From contig NZ_SJNZ01000009.1 of assembly GCF_004331155.1 (NCBI RefSeq), positions 56,807-120,806 on the forward strand: a stretch of DNA of 64,000 nt, given 5' to 3'. Source of the stretch: Acinetobacter terrestris. GTDB lineage: Bacteria > Pseudomonadota > Gammaproteobacteria > Pseudomonadales > Moraxellaceae. Made by a program: the position numbers and the translations under genes. Position 1 is the first letter of the stretch. The number at the start of each line of letters is the position of its first letter. This document shows, one piece after another, positions 26,285 through 37,913 of this stretch. The notes under the pieces were generated by a model. It saw only the letters and a program-made list of their open reading frames with translations, was not told where the DNA came from and ran no database searches.

Positions 26285-26515
26285 TTAATTCACACGTGAG
26301 GTGAATCGGAACATTTCGTTAACACCTGTATAGAAGCTACGACCATCAAGGTTCAAATCAATTTCAACACCAGACTGAAGCATTACTCTTTTACCAACTT
26401 CAACCCATTTAAACCCATCGCGAGTACTTTGCATTTTTTTTGAAGGTACCAGCGATACAATAATTTCACTACCGTTTACAGATTTTGCTACTAAATTTTC
26501 AATTATATTCAACAT
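26285..26515 (-). CDS. Small conserved protein of unknown function
   Basis: A 76-residue product (MLNIIENLVAKSVNGSEIIV...) with alternating hydrophobic residues that suggest a small beta fold (KWVEVGKRVMLQSGVEIDLN). No signal peptide. It is a single unit with terminator. I do not recognise a family. Confidence 0.65.
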   Translation of the reverse strand: MLNIIENLVAKSVNGSEIIVSLVPSKKMQSTRDGFKWVEVGKRVMLQSGVEIDLNLDGRSFYTGVNEMFRFTSRVN

Positions 26516-26768
26516 TTACACCAATTTTTTCAACACATACAGAAACGCCACCATTGGCATTTCAAAATAACAACCTTTACTTTGATAATTCAGATTAAAT
26601 AAGATTTATATCAATTTAAAAAAAGAACACTTTCATGTCATTTTTATTGTTGAAATGATTATAACAGAAATACTGATTTAAATACTAACTAATTATCAGT
26701 ATGACCAATGACAATTGCATCAAAATATTTCAGAGCTTTCACTCCTACATCAATCTCACATTTTAAAT

Positions 26769-27860
26769 TTAATGATGTTGTGCAATTAAATAGTCTGCAA
26801 TCAACCGTGCCGACCATGATTGCGTGTGATTTACACCCTCATAGAAACCACAATGGCTGCCCTTTTTCGTGGTCACCACCATAATATTCGACATCTGTTG
26901 AATAGCTTCTTTATATGGATCAAAATTTTGAATATGGCAAACCGGATCATCCTCTGCATTTAAAATCATCAGTGGAATTTTAACATTTTCAAAGACCAGA
27001 ATCGGGTTGGTTGCCTGATTATAGTCTTCAAAGCTGCTATAGCCAGCCAGCTCAAAACATTGATATTGAAATTCTAACAGGCTTGTACTCGCAAGCACTT
27101 GTGCTAAAGATGCTGTTTTTTCCCAAGTTGTCGTATAAGGATAAATAAAAGACTTAAATAACTTTCTGGTCATGACTTTACTGTAAAAAGGATGAACATT
27201 TTTAAAGCCATGTTCAGTGTCATAACCCGGACAAAGTGCAAACGCGGCTTTAAATGGCGTTTGTTCACCCTCTTCACCCAAATAACGCACCAGTAATCCT
27301 GTACCGGCAGATGAACCTACGGCATATAAAGGAGAATTTGGAAATTTTGTTTGAATATGCTGAATTTGTTCACGTAAATCATCAGTTGAGCCAAAGATAG
27401 AAATTTTGGGTATCGGCATGGGTAAATTGGCATGACCACGGCGCAAACACAGCGCTACACGCCAGCCTGTATGCCGATGTAAGTCACGTACCAGTTCTGA
27501 CATACTTTCAGGTGTGCCAGTCAGGGTATGCATTAATATAATGGTCGGAGTGTCTGCTGGAAGATCAAGCCCATACCAGGCTATACCGGTGACACCGCCA
27601 TCAGACATGTGCAACTGTTCAATGGCATCATATTTAAGCTGAATGGTTTTCTTTTTAATCAAGTCAAAATACATCAGATGCAAATGTGTATTTGACAACC
27701 ATGGTGTTGGGCGATATTTCTGTTTCAGTTGCGGTAAAACATCGAGCATCTGCCGTGCTTCACCTTGTGGATGGAAATACAGCGTAGGGAATTCTGCACC
27801 TGTAATCTGGTCGATCACTTCTTGTGCCAACAGACTAATTTTTTTCACTAAAAATTTCAT
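26769..27860 (-). CDS. Alpha/beta-hydrolase, YheT family
   Basis: The 363-residue product has the order typical of YheT-type hydrolases: RPTPWLSNTHLHLMY early, TIILMHTLTGTPESMSELVRDL oxyanion region, CLRRGHANLP, the nucleophile elbow GSSAGTGLLVRYLGEEGE, the acid in LNAEDDPVCH and His in KGSHCGFYEG. Substrates are probably esters or lipids. ATG 27860 follows GGAGCGA. It is not in an operon with its neighbours. Confidence 0.85.
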   Translation of the reverse strand: MKFLVKKISLLAQEVIDQITGAEFPTLYFHPQGEARQMLDVLPQLKQKYRPTPWLSNTHLHLMYFDLIKKKTIQLKYDAIEQLHMSDGGVTGIAWYGLDLPADTPTIILMHTLTGTPESMSELVRDLHRHTGWRVALCLRRGHANLPMPIPKISIFGSTDDLREQIQHIQTKFPNSPLYAVGSSAGTGLLVRYLGEEGEQTPFKAAFALCPGYDTEHGFKNVHPFYSKVMTRKLFKSFIYPYTTTWEKTASLAQVLASTSLLEFQYQCFELAGYSSFEDYNQATNPILVFENVKIPLMILNAEDDPVCHIQNFDPYKEAIQQMSNIMVVTTKKGSHCGFYEGVNHTQSWSARLIADYLIAQHH

Positions 27861-27954
27861 ATTCGCTCCACCTTAAAAAGGATGCAACTGAAAATATTCA
27901 GTAAATGCCACTCCATGACTGTTTATATCTATATCCCTACTATATCACCCTAAT

Positions 27955-28365
27955 TTATGCTTTAGGTAAAAAAGCAGCCATGCGTTGCCCCATCTGCGCG
28001 GCCAATGCTTCCAGACCGCTCTTTGGACGCAACATCACTTCAAAATCAATAATTTGGCCTTGATCATTAAACTGAATCATGTCGATGCCTTTAAGTTTTT
28101 TTTCACCGACATTGGCAGAAAACTCCAGTACCACGTTCAATCCATCTTCTGAATAAAATTCACGGTGATAAGTAAAGTTTTCGAAAATCTGAATGACATT
28201 GGTCAAAATAAAAGACACCACTTGCTTGCCCGGATAAGGCTGATACGCCACAGGTGAACGAAAAACCACATCTTCAGCAAGCAGCTCATTCAAGATAGAC
28301 ATATCAGCTGTTTGTAGCATTTCATGCCAACGTTGTACCGATGCTTGAGTCGTTGTTAAAGCCAT
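27955..28365 (-). CDS. SnoaL/NTF2-like domain protein
   Basis: The 136-residue product starts with a helix (TQASVQRWHEML) and has the cone-shaped NTF2-like pattern: NELLAEDVVFRSPVAY, then strands FTYHREFYSEDGLNVVLEFSANVGEKKLKGIDMIQFNDQGQIIDFEVMLRP. Such proteins bind or turn over small hydrophobic ligands; here a polar active site is not evident. It lies 113 bp after fadH on the same strand and may be part of the same dienoyl-CoA/xenobiotic unit. Confidence 0.75.
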   Translation of the reverse strand: MALTTTQASVQRWHEMLQTADMSILNELLAEDVVFRSPVAYQPYPGKQVVSFILTNVIQIFENFTYHREFYSEDGLNVVLEFSANVGEKKLKGIDMIQFNDQGQIIDFEVMLRPKSGLEALAAQMGQRMAAFLPKA

Positions 28366-28477
28366 TTCTATTTCCTTATGATTTTATTATTTCACTTCAT
28401 GGATAGAGCAGGATTTTCTTTCTGCCCTACACCTGATTAAGCCCTCTCCTAAATCCTCTGGAGAGGACTTAATCAGT

Positions 28478-30544
<2,067 letters not shown>

Positions 30545-30547
30545 TTA

Positions 30548-30563
30548 ATGCAACTTGTTGCAT
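30548..30563. promoter_or_regulatory. Palindromic operator 1 between fadH and padR-type gene
   Basis: ATGCAACTTGTTGCAT is an almost perfect palindrome, a near copy of operator 2 centred 41 bp away. It is the probable binding site of the divergent PadR-type regulator. Confidence 0.7.
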
Positions 30564-30588
30564 AATTTATATTCTAGATTTGATTTTT

Positions 30589-30604
30589 ATGCAACATGTT
30601 GCAT
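30589..30604. promoter_or_regulatory. Palindromic operator 2 between fadH and padR-type gene
   Basis: ATGCAACATGTTGCAT is a perfect 16-bp palindrome, 36 bp before the regulator start. Two copies about four helical turns apart suggest cooperative dimers. Confidence 0.72.
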
Positions 30605-30639
30605 AATGATCTGGTAAATTTTTACTGACTGAGCCGTTT

Positions 30640-31182
30640 ATGTCTTTAGCCCATGTTTTATTGACCAGCTTAATTGAAAAACCCAGTACGGGAATTGATT
30701 TAGCACGTCGCTTTGACCGTTCCATGGGCTTCTTCTGGAATGCAACGCATCAGCAGATTTACCGTGAACTGAGTGGCATGCAACAAAAAAACTGGATCTC
30801 AACCCTTGAAGAGCATGACTCGACCAGCCGAAAAAAAACCTATCAAGTTGAACAATTGGGTCGTACTGAATTAGCAGACTGGATGGTCAAACAAAGTCCA
30901 CCTGCCCAATTACGTGAAGAACTCATGGTGCGTCTGCGTGCAGAAGCTCAACTGGGCGGCAACACTGTACTCCCTGAACTGGAACGGCATCTGATTTTAC
31001 ACAAAGAAAATCTAAAAATTTACCAAACTATTTTTGCAAAAGATTTCGCCAATGGGCAAGATCAGGACCGAACCCAGTTTATTCATAAAATGATTCTGCA
31101 ACTTGGGATTGATTTGGAAGTGGGCTGGATTTCGTGGTTAGAAAGCATGATTCCACAATTAAAAGCATTCGATCAACAATAA
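30640..31182 (+). CDS. PadR-family transcriptional regulator
   Basis: The 180-residue product has the PadR winged helix (LAHVLLTSLIEKPSTGIDLARRFDRSMGFFWNATHQQIYRELSGMQQKNWI, then SRKKTYQVEQLGRTELADWM) and the C-terminal coiled dimerisation part. PadR proteins repress genes for aromatic-acid or stress responses and release DNA upon ligand binding. It is divergent from fadH, with two matching palindromes between, and is followed after 18 bp by a hydrolase gene, so it probably controls both directions. Confidence 0.88.
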   Translation: MSLAHVLLTSLIEKPSTGIDLARRFDRSMGFFWNATHQQIYRELSGMQQKNWISTLEEHDSTSRKKTYQVEQLGRTELADWMVKQSPPAQLREELMVRLRAEAQLGGNTVLPELERHLILHKENLKIYQTIFAKDFANGQDQDRTQFIHKMILQLGIDLEVGWISWLESMIPQLKAFDQQ

Positions 31183-31200
31183 TAAACCAGGAAAACAACC

Positions 31201-32109
31201 ATGTCACATTACCGTATGCCTGATGGCGAACAACTTTCTGTCCGCGAATTTGGCCAAGGACAGCCCGTATTGGTTCTGTCAGGTTTGGGCATGCAAAGTT
31301 GGCAATGGCTTCCGTTCTTGTATCCCCAAGCCAAGAACAATAAATTCATTATTCCAGACTGGCGTGGTTTTGGCGGTTCACAGCATTGCAGCATCCCTGA
31401 ACTGGATGCTATTTCCAGTCACTGGCGTGATATAGACAGCTTGATTGAACAGCTTGAGTTAGATCAATTCTCGGTGATTGCTTATTCCATGGGTGCAACC
31501 ACGGCCATGCATGGCATGCATTACAGCAATTTAAATGCAAAAATAACCCGTTATCTGCATATTGATCAAACACCAAAAATTTCGGTGGATGAAACTTGGC
31601 AATACGGTTTATTTAGCCAGCAACAGCCTAAATTTAAACAGCTCTTGGCAGAGATTTCACAGCTCCTTGCCTCAAAACCTCATGCACTTCAGTTATCTGA
31701 TCTAGACCTAGCATCCCGACAACATTTATTGGAGCTCTGGTTTGGCTTTCTTCAGCTTCAAGCGAGCAATAAAGTTGCACCTTTAGTGGTCAAAATGGCA
31801 TTAAAACAGCCAAAATTACAGTCCCTTGTTTTACCGATGCAGCGTTTGGACTATTTGGCCTGGTATGTGAATAATTATTTACATCATCAAGAAGACTATC
31901 GTGATGCCATTGCACAGCTTGCTTGCCCAAGCACTTTTTTTATTGGTGAACAATCCAGGCTATATCCTGCAGCAGGGCAAAAAATAATTGCCAATAGCGT
32001 AAAAAACTCCAAACAGATTATCTTTGAAAAATCTGGGCATACGCCGTTAATCAGTGAACCGATCAAATTCGGTCGCGAAATTGCTCAATTTCTTAAACAA
32101 GGCAATTAA
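31201..32109 (+). CDS. Alpha/beta-hydrolase
   Basis: The 302-residue product shows VLVLSGLGMQSWQW (oxyanion), IPDWRGFGGS, and IAYSMGATTAMH where the nucleophile Ser lies in A-Y-S-M-G, with the His in FEKSGHTPLIS near the end. It is in one operon with the PadR-type regulator (18 bp apart). Substrate unknown; with fadH across the promoter, a role in acyl or ester catabolism is plausible. Confidence 0.82.
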   Translation: MSHYRMPDGEQLSVREFGQGQPVLVLSGLGMQSWQWLPFLYPQAKNNKFIIPDWRGFGGSQHCSIPELDAISSHWRDIDSLIEQLELDQFSVIAYSMGATTAMHGMHYSNLNAKITRYLHIDQTPKISVDETWQYGLFSQQQPKFKQLLAEISQLLASKPHALQLSDLDLASRQHLLELWFGFLQLQASNKVAPLVVKMALKQPKLQSLVLPMQRLDYLAWYVNNYLHHQEDYRDAIAQLACPSTFFIGEQSRLYPAAGQKIIANSVKNSKQIIFEKSGHTPLISEPIKFGREIAQFLKQGN

Positions 32110-32161
32110 ATAAAGTAGTTAAATTAAACAATTAAATAGAGTCATTTACTATCGATCAATA

Positions 32162-33076
32162 TTAAAAAATCTGACGATCATACTTGATGGCTTCCAGGTC
32201 ATAGACTTGATAAACACTATCCAATAATGAACGGATATATTCACTGTGATCAGCGTTGCGGATAATCAAAAAGACCGGACTCACGGCGTCATCATCCAAT
32301 ATAGGAATATAATTCAGGTGCTTAAACTGCACGGTTTTGGCGCTCTCAGGAACAATACACAGACCTTCGCCTGCAGCCGCCAAACCTAAAGCCAGTTGAA
32401 TATCGTCAACCACAGTTAAATTTTTAGGCTCTAAACCATATTCTGAAAATAGACCTTTCATTTGGGCTGAAAAACTCGGCTTGGGTAGCTTCGGATACAA
32501 CAACACATGTTCCTCAACAATTTCTTCGAGTTTAACTCCCTGTTTTTTTGCAGCAAGCGCATGACTGGAATGCACGGCGACCATCAATGGTTCTTCACGC
32601 AATAAAATTCGCTTGATTGCAGGATCAGAAATTCTAACCCGACCAAAACTGGCATCAATCCGCCCCTCTTTAAGCGCATCTATTTGCTCCATCGCATTCA
32701 TTTGAACCAGTTTGATTTTCAAATACGGCTGTTGCTGGCGAAATAAATAAACCACTCTGGGTAATAATCCATACAACAATGAACCACCAAAACCAATGGT
32801 CATGGTTTTTTTGATAATGCCTTCACGCATGGTGATCGACTTCATCTGGTCGGCACTGGCTAGCAGCTTGACCGCTTGCTGATAAAAGAAATACCCCACA
32901 GCGGTGGGCTTTAACGGACGACTTCCACGCTCAAACAGCAAAGCACCCAGCTCAGTTTCAAGATTTTGAATTTGACGACTTAAAGGAGGCTGGGCAATAA
33001 ACAGTTTTTCAGCAGCCTTGGTAAAGCTCTGCTCCTCAACCACGGCAACAAAATAGCGTAAATGTCTTAATTCCAT
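32162..33076 (-). CDS. LysR-type regulator, CatM/BenM-like
   Basis: The 304-residue product starts MELRHLRYFVAVVEEQSF.KAAEKL.IAQPPLSRQIQ.LE, the helix-turn-helix stretch shared with Acinetobacter BenM and CatM, and keeps their effector-domain blocks (IDASFGRVRISDPAIKR, LALGLAAAGEGLCIVP, LNYIPILDDDAVSP). Those proteins respond to cis,cis-muconate and benzoate. No cat or ben gene is in the window, so the target is not local or is unknown. It is divergent from a second LysR gene. Confidence 0.88.
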   Translation of the reverse strand: MELRHLRYFVAVVEEQSFTKAAEKLFIAQPPLSRQIQNLETELGALLFERGSRPLKPTAVGYFFYQQAVKLLASADQMKSITMREGIIKKTMTIGFGGSLLYGLLPRVVYLFRQQQPYLKIKLVQMNAMEQIDALKEGRIDASFGRVRISDPAIKRILLREEPLMVAVHSSHALAAKKQGVKLEEIVEEHVLLYPKLPKPSFSAQMKGLFSEYGLEPKNLTVVDDIQLALGLAAAGEGLCIVPESAKTVQFKHLNYIPILDDDAVSPVFLIIRNADHSEYIRSLLDSVYQVYDLEAIKYDRQIF

Positions 33077-33327
33077 GACATTTTTCCTTTATTCAAATCT
33101 ATATATTGATAAGAAGTCATAATAAAAATGGAAAAATCCAACCTTGTTTAACTCAAAGCAGCCACGCATCAAATTAAAGAAAAGCCCGGTATATAGATAT
33201 TCCACTTTAGCCTTGTTATCTCAATAGGATAGACAATTCAAATCTGAAAAATTAAGCAAATTAAAATTGACAAACTGAAACGATAGACCTTTAATCTTAT
33301 ATATTGTTGCATAAATGGAATTCTTAA

Positions 33328-34227
33328 ATGCTGTCAGATCTTGATGATTTTTATTGCTTTGCATTGGTGGTTGAACATGGGGGTTTTAGCGCAGCAGAAC
33401 GCGCAACCGATATCCCCAAATCAAAACTCAGTCGTCGCGTCTATAATCTGGAAGAGCACTTGGGGGTTCGGTTAATTCAACGCAGTTCACGCCATTTCGC
33501 AGTGACAGACATTGGCATGAATATTTATCGCCATGCACAAGTCATGATGAATGCTGCGCAAGCCGCCCATGACCTGGTTGATCATTTGAGTACCCAGCCA
33601 CGCGGCGTGATTAAGGTCAGTCTCCCTGTCTCCATCGCGCAGAATGAAATTGCCAAAATTCTGCCTCAATTCCTCAAAAGCTATCCTGAAATCAAAGTTC
33701 AGCTCATTGTCAGTAATCGCCGTGTTGACGTCATCAATGAAGGTATTGATATCGCATTGCGTGTTCGTTCAAATTTGGATGAGGATCCAAGTCTGATCAT
33801 ACGAAAATTTGAAAATATCGAACAGCACTTATTTGCCAGTCAGGCTTATCTGAATGAATTTGGTGAATTAAAACAACCGGAAGATTTAAGCCAGCATCAA
33901 ATTCTGAGTATGGCAGATGAACATCTAGATCAGCATATTGTGGTACACGATGAAAAAAACAATCAGAAAAAAATCAAGGTGAATCCCATGGTGATGGGTT
34001 CTGATTTGATGATGCTGGCGCAACTTACCAGACAAAATTGCGGGATTGCCTTATTACCGGATACCATTGTGCAAGACTACGTGCAAAGCGGTGAACTGGT
34101 TCGTGTACTTCCGAACTGGAAAGCACCCCATGGTATTTTCCATGCCGTCTATCCATCACGCCGTGGACTACTGCCTGCTGTGCGTGTCTTTATCGACTAT
34201 TTAGTTGAACAGCTCAGCAAACATTAA
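33328..34227 (+). CDS. LysR-type regulator (CrgA/DsdC-type group)
   Basis: The 299-residue product has an N-terminal winged helix (LDDFYCFALVVEHGGFSAAERATDIPKSKLSRRVYNLEEHLGVRLIQRSSR) and the substrate domain starting PRGVIKVSLPVSIAQNEI. The HTH and the RGVIKVS junction place it among the LysR proteins that usually control a divergent oxidoreductase; here the divergent gene is another LysR. Target and effector unknown. Confidence 0.87.
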   Translation: MLSDLDDFYCFALVVEHGGFSAAERATDIPKSKLSRRVYNLEEHLGVRLIQRSSRHFAVTDIGMNIYRHAQVMMNAAQAAHDLVDHLSTQPRGVIKVSLPVSIAQNEIAKILPQFLKSYPEIKVQLIVSNRRVDVINEGIDIALRVRSNLDEDPSLIIRKFENIEQHLFASQAYLNEFGELKQPEDLSQHQILSMADEHLDQHIVVHDEKNNQKKIKVNPMVMGSDLMMLAQLTRQNCGIALLPDTIVQDYVQSGELVRVLPNWKAPHGIFHAVYPSRRGLLPAVRVFIDYLVEQLSKH

Positions 34228-34635
34228 TTTTTTAATCATTGATGGCTTAAGGGATAATGGCTGAATATTTAAAGTCACCTGCTGACAAATTTCAGTCATC
34301 TCTCGACAAGACAAAAATGATATTTATAAACAACAAAGTATGAAATATCACTTGATGTCGTTAAAATTTTAGGCAAAAAAAAGCTTACCCGAGGTGGGTA
34401 AGCCTATAAACTTTGAAAAAGAAACTACAGCTAGAATCTATATGTATATAGTACAAAATAAATACAGTTAAATCTAATATTTAAAATATCTTACAAAAAA
34501 ATCTGAAAAATTATTTTTTAAATTTAAACATAGACTTAAGTTTGTTACTAATCGTTTTTAAAACTTTATTAGTATACAGAATAGATTGCCTTTTACTTAA
34601 GTATAAAACAATCTATTTCATTTAAACTCCATCCA
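34228..34635. other. Gene-free stretch between LysR gene and map
   Basis: It contains the terminator at 34375-34403 and otherwise AT-rich sequence without frames. Confidence 0.4.
34375..34403 (-). terminator. Terminator downstream of map
   Basis: Minus strand GCTTACCC-ACCTC-GGGTAAGC with eight T. It lies 230 bp after the map stop, so the map message would have a long 3' region, or a separate short RNA ends here. Confidence 0.85.
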
Positions 34636-35430
34636 TTAAATTGAAGGATACGAACCTGTACCTTCTGGCCAAGGGGATAAAAGCTCAAAACCGGTGTCTG
34701 TCACAGCAACCATATGTTCCCATTGTGCAGTCAAAGAGCGATCTGCTGTAACCACTGTCCAGCCATCTTTAAGTTCTTTGACACGCGGTTTACCGGCGTT
34801 AACCATCGGTTCAATGGTAAAAACCATGCCTTTTTTAAGTATAAGCCCCTGACCCGGTTGACCATAATGTAAAACATTCGGTTGTTCGTGATAAACCTTA
34901 CCAATCCCGTGACCGCAATATTCACGCACAATGCTATAACCTTCACGATGTGCAACCGACTGAATGGCAAAACCGATATCACCCAGCGTTGCACCCGGTT
35001 TCACTGCATGAATACCCGCAACCATCGCTTCATAGGTGGTTTCAACCAGTTTTTTAGCTTCTGGTTTAACTGTACCTACGTAATACATCCGGCTGGTATC
35101 GCCAAAATAACCATCTTTAATAATCGCAACATCAATATTGATAATGTCACCATCTTGCAAAATGGTATTCAGCGATGGGATACCATGACAAACCACTTCA
35201 TTAGGTGAAATACAGGTGGTTTTGGTATAGCCATAATAGCCAACATTGGCTGGAATCACTTTTAAAGTGTTTACAATGAAATCATTACAAATGTCATCCA
35301 GATATTCTGTACTCACGCCCGGCTTGACATACTTCCCTATCATTTCTAAAACCTGAGCAGCCAGACGCCCGGAAATACGCAGTTTCTCGAGATCTTGCTC
35401 AGTTTTAATGGTAATAGTGGAAGCTTTCAT
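34636..35430 (-). CDS. map: Methionine aminopeptidase type I
   Basis: ATG 35430 (GAGGATG before it) gives 264 residues, the family size; the open frame to 35508 is not conserved. Metal ligands are visible: Asp in NIDVAIIKDG and GDTSRM, His in GHGIGKVYHEQP, Glu in FTIEPM and QWEHMVAVTDTG. It removes the initiator Met from nascent proteins in the cytosol. It is not next to rpsB here, so it may be the second map copy that many Acinetobacter carry; that is inference. Confidence 0.93.
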   Translation of the reverse strand: MKASTITIKTEQDLEKLRISGRLAAQVLEMIGKYVKPGVSTEYLDDICNDFIVNTLKVIPANVGYYGYTKTTCISPNEVVCHGIPSLNTILQDGDIINIDVAIIKDGYFGDTSRMYYVGTVKPEAKKLVETTYEAMVAGIHAVKPGATLGDIGFAIQSVAHREGYSIVREYCGHGIGKVYHEQPNVLHYGQPGQGLILKKGMVFTIEPMVNAGKPRVKELKDGWTVVTADRSLTAQWEHMVAVTDTGFELLSPWPEGTGSYPSI

Positions 35431-35788
35431 TGCATCATCCTCATAAATAAGGCTTATGATTATAAACCTTTTACCATTTTTTTGTTTAATTACAGTACAT
35501 AAAGCCAATAGTGCGGTAATTTTAGGGCTTTAATGACTGATTTTTATACACTTAAACTGTCATTACAAAAAAATTAAACAATGCGTAAATCTTTAAAAAT
35601 GCACACTATTTTTCAATATTCTATAATTTTCATTCAATAATCAATAATATAAATCAACCTCAATTCAGCTTTATATTCATAAATTGATATATCAATATAA
35701 ATAAAAGCCATAACCTAAATAAAATAAGGTACCCAAATACTTTTCTATCCTCTAAAATTGCCTCTTTTGGTCAATCCATCTCCCCTCT
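35431..35788. other. Intergenic region between map and brnQ
   Basis: Divergent promoters are expected. AT-rich, no frame; a long upstream region for brnQ (from about 35510) could hold a leader but no clear attenuator is seen. Confidence 0.35.
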
Positions 35789-37075
35789 ATGACAAGTCTC
35801 CGTACAAGAGATATTATTGCCTTAGGTTTCATGACATTTGCACTTTTTATTGGTGCAGGCAATATTATCTTTCCTCCGATTGTCGCTCAACAAGCGGGTG
35901 AACATGTATGGTTAGCTGCTTTAGGTTTTCTAATTACCGCAGTTGGTCTGCCTGTCATCACCATTATGGCGCTGTCACGTGTAGAAGGATCCATCCAAAA
36001 TTTAAGTTCTCCTTTAGGTAAAATCGCAAGTCTGATTTTAACTGTCGTGTGTTACTTAGCGGTTGGTCCTTTATTTGCAACTCCACGTACAGCAACGGTT
36101 TCTTATGAAATCGGTTTTTCTTCTTATTTTGGTACAGAAAGCAGCAGTCTGCTCATTTACAGTGCAATTTACTTTGCCGTTGTAACGGTTGTGTCTTTAT
36201 ACCCAAATAAACTGCTCGATACTGTAGGTCACTTCCTTGCACCTTTAAAGATCATTTCTTTGGCTGTGTTGGGTATTGCCGCATTTGCAATTCCTGCCGG
36301 ATTCATTCCACCTGCAATTGATAACTATGTGACTGCTCCTGTCTCTGAAGGTTTCGTGAATGGTTACTTAACCATGGACACTTTAGGCGCATTGGTCTTT
36401 GGTATTGTCATTATTCACGCGATTCATTCACGTGGTGTAACTGACAAAAAACTGGTGACTAAATATGCAGTGATCGCTAGTTTGATTTCTGGTGTGGGTT
36501 TAACGCTAGTTTACTTAAGCCTGTTCAAATTAGGTTTAGGCAGTCACGATGTTGCTCCAAATGCAGCAAATGGTGCAGTGATCCTGCATGCATATGTACA
36601 ACATGCGTTTGGCGATATTGGCTCGCTGTTCTTAACCGGAATGATTTTCCTTGCCTGTATGGTTACAGCCATTGGTCTCACCTGTGCATGTGCAGAATAC
36701 TTCTCTGGACTGACTAAAATTCCTTATAAAATCTTGGTTTTTGTTTTGGTTGGCTTCTCGTTCATCATTTCAAACTTGGGTTTAACCAAACTTATTGCAG
36801 TGTCTGTCCCTGTTTTAAGCGCGATTTATCCACCAGCCATTGTGGTTATTCTACTCAGCTTCTTCTGGAAGTTTTTCAATAAACCTGCTTACGTTGTTGC
36901 GCCCGTAACTGCGATTGCATTTTTATTTGGCATATTGGATGGACTTAAAGTTGCAGGTTTCAATTTGCCTGAAATGATTCAACATTTACCTTTAAATGCG
37001 CAAAATTTGGCATGGCTTATTCCATCTACCATTGTGCTGATAATTGCTATTGTGATCGATAAAGTTAAAAAATAA
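35789..37075 (+). CDS. brnQ: Branched-chain amino acid transporter BrnQ (LIVCS family)
   Basis: The 428-residue product has about 12 membrane helices and the LIVCS signature [18 protein letters not shown] at the N-terminus, [17 protein letters not shown] and YFSGLTK. It is a sodium- or proton-coupled importer of Leu, Ile and Val in the inner membrane. A monocistronic unit; an imperfect hairpin follows the stop around 37105-37148. Confidence 0.93.
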   Translation: MTSLRTRDIIALGFMTFALFIGAGNIIFPPIVAQQAGEHVWLAALGFLITAVGLPVITIMALSRVEGSIQNLSSPLGKIASLILTVVCYLAVGPLFATPRTATVSYEIGFSSYFGTESSSLLIYSAIYFAVVTVVSLYPNKLLDTVGHFLAPLKIISLAVLGIAAFAIPAGFIPPAIDNYVTAPVSEGFVNGYLTMDTLGALVFGIVIIHAIHSRGVTDKKLVTKYAVIASLISGVGLTLVYLSLFKLGLGSHDVAPNAANGAVILHAYVQHAFGDIGSLFLTGMIFLACMVTAIGLTCACAEYFSGLTKIPYKILVFVLVGFSFIISNLGLTKLIAVSVPVLSAIYPPAIVVILLSFFWKFFNKPAYVVAPVTAIAFLFGILDGLKVAGFNLPEMIQHLPLNAQNLAWLIPSTIVLIIAIVIDKVKK

Positions 37076-37579
37076 CCGAAAGCTGAGGTCATTAAAATCA
37101 AGTTTTACCCAAACATGATTTTAAGCGTGATCAATAAAACATCATGTTTTACCCAAACAGAGTTTTATTGTTTACATCTCTTATTGGCACAGTTTCCGGT
37201 TGTATACATTTTAATGTAAAAATATTAAATGATGATTCATCGTTATTTCCTGCAAAATCTTCAATTTCCCCCTTCGTAATACTGAATTGCATACACACTA
37301 CTGGCATCAATATTGCTTTTTATATATTTCTATCTAGCATTGTTGAATAAAGCTTATTTATTGCACATTTAAACCATCAACAATAGTTATTTCAAGGCCT
37401 AAAAATACATACTTTTTATATTTTAAAGAGGATTTATCTCTGGTTTTATGCATTAACATGCTTTTATTACAAAATAATGACAATAGCTATTGAAACAACA
37501 TTAAATAAGCAGTACAACAATAGAGACTAATCTGACTAAAACAATTAAGTTTAAGTCAAAAACAACAGGAGGGGTGGAG
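37076..37579. other. Region after brnQ with an imperfect hairpin and direct repeat
   Basis: GTTTTACCCAAACA occurs twice (near 37101 and 37146), in a larger imperfect inverted structure that may serve as the brnQ terminator. A plus-strand frame at 37144-37350 has a lipobox-like Cys but no RBS and is not called. Confidence 0.4.
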
Positions 37580-37822
37580 ATGTTATCAATACATTTCAAT
37601 AAAGAAGTCTTCATTAACGCTCTAAAAGCAAATAAGAACATAGTCACCTATTTGAGTACGACTGCTGCTCTGCTCGTGACACTTATTATTCATGGTTTGA
37701 TTCAAGACAATTTAAAACCTGAATACTTTTTATATGCTTTTATTGTTTCAGTTGCCTTTTATATTTGGGCTTTGGTCGATCAAAAGTATCGCCAACAGAA
37801 ACAAATTAACACTACAGAATAA
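37580..37822 (+). CDS. Small two-helix membrane protein
   Basis: AGGAGG lies 7 bases before ATG 37580, giving 80 residues (MLSIHFNKEVFINALKANKN...). Two membrane helices (about 22-42 and 50-68) are followed by a basic polar tail (DQKYRQQKQINTTE). No family recognised. A perfect 10-bp hairpin AGATGGGTGA-CTA-TCACCCATCT follows the stop. Single-gene unit with a very strong RBS, so it is probably expressed well. Confidence 0.75.
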   Translation: MLSIHFNKEVFINALKANKNIVTYLSTTAALLVTLIIHGLIQDNLKPEYFLYAFIVSVAFYIWALVDQKYRQQKQINTTE

Positions 37823-37913
37823 AAGATGGGTGACTATCACCCATCTTCAGAAAAGAAAAAAACAGAAAATAAAAACCAAAAAATCATAAATATTATCTAG
37901 TTAAATAATCTCA

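Noticed and set aside
37144..37350. 68-codon frame with a lipobox-like Cys
   Set aside because: No RBS, starts inside an imperfect hairpin after brnQ, weak signal peptide.
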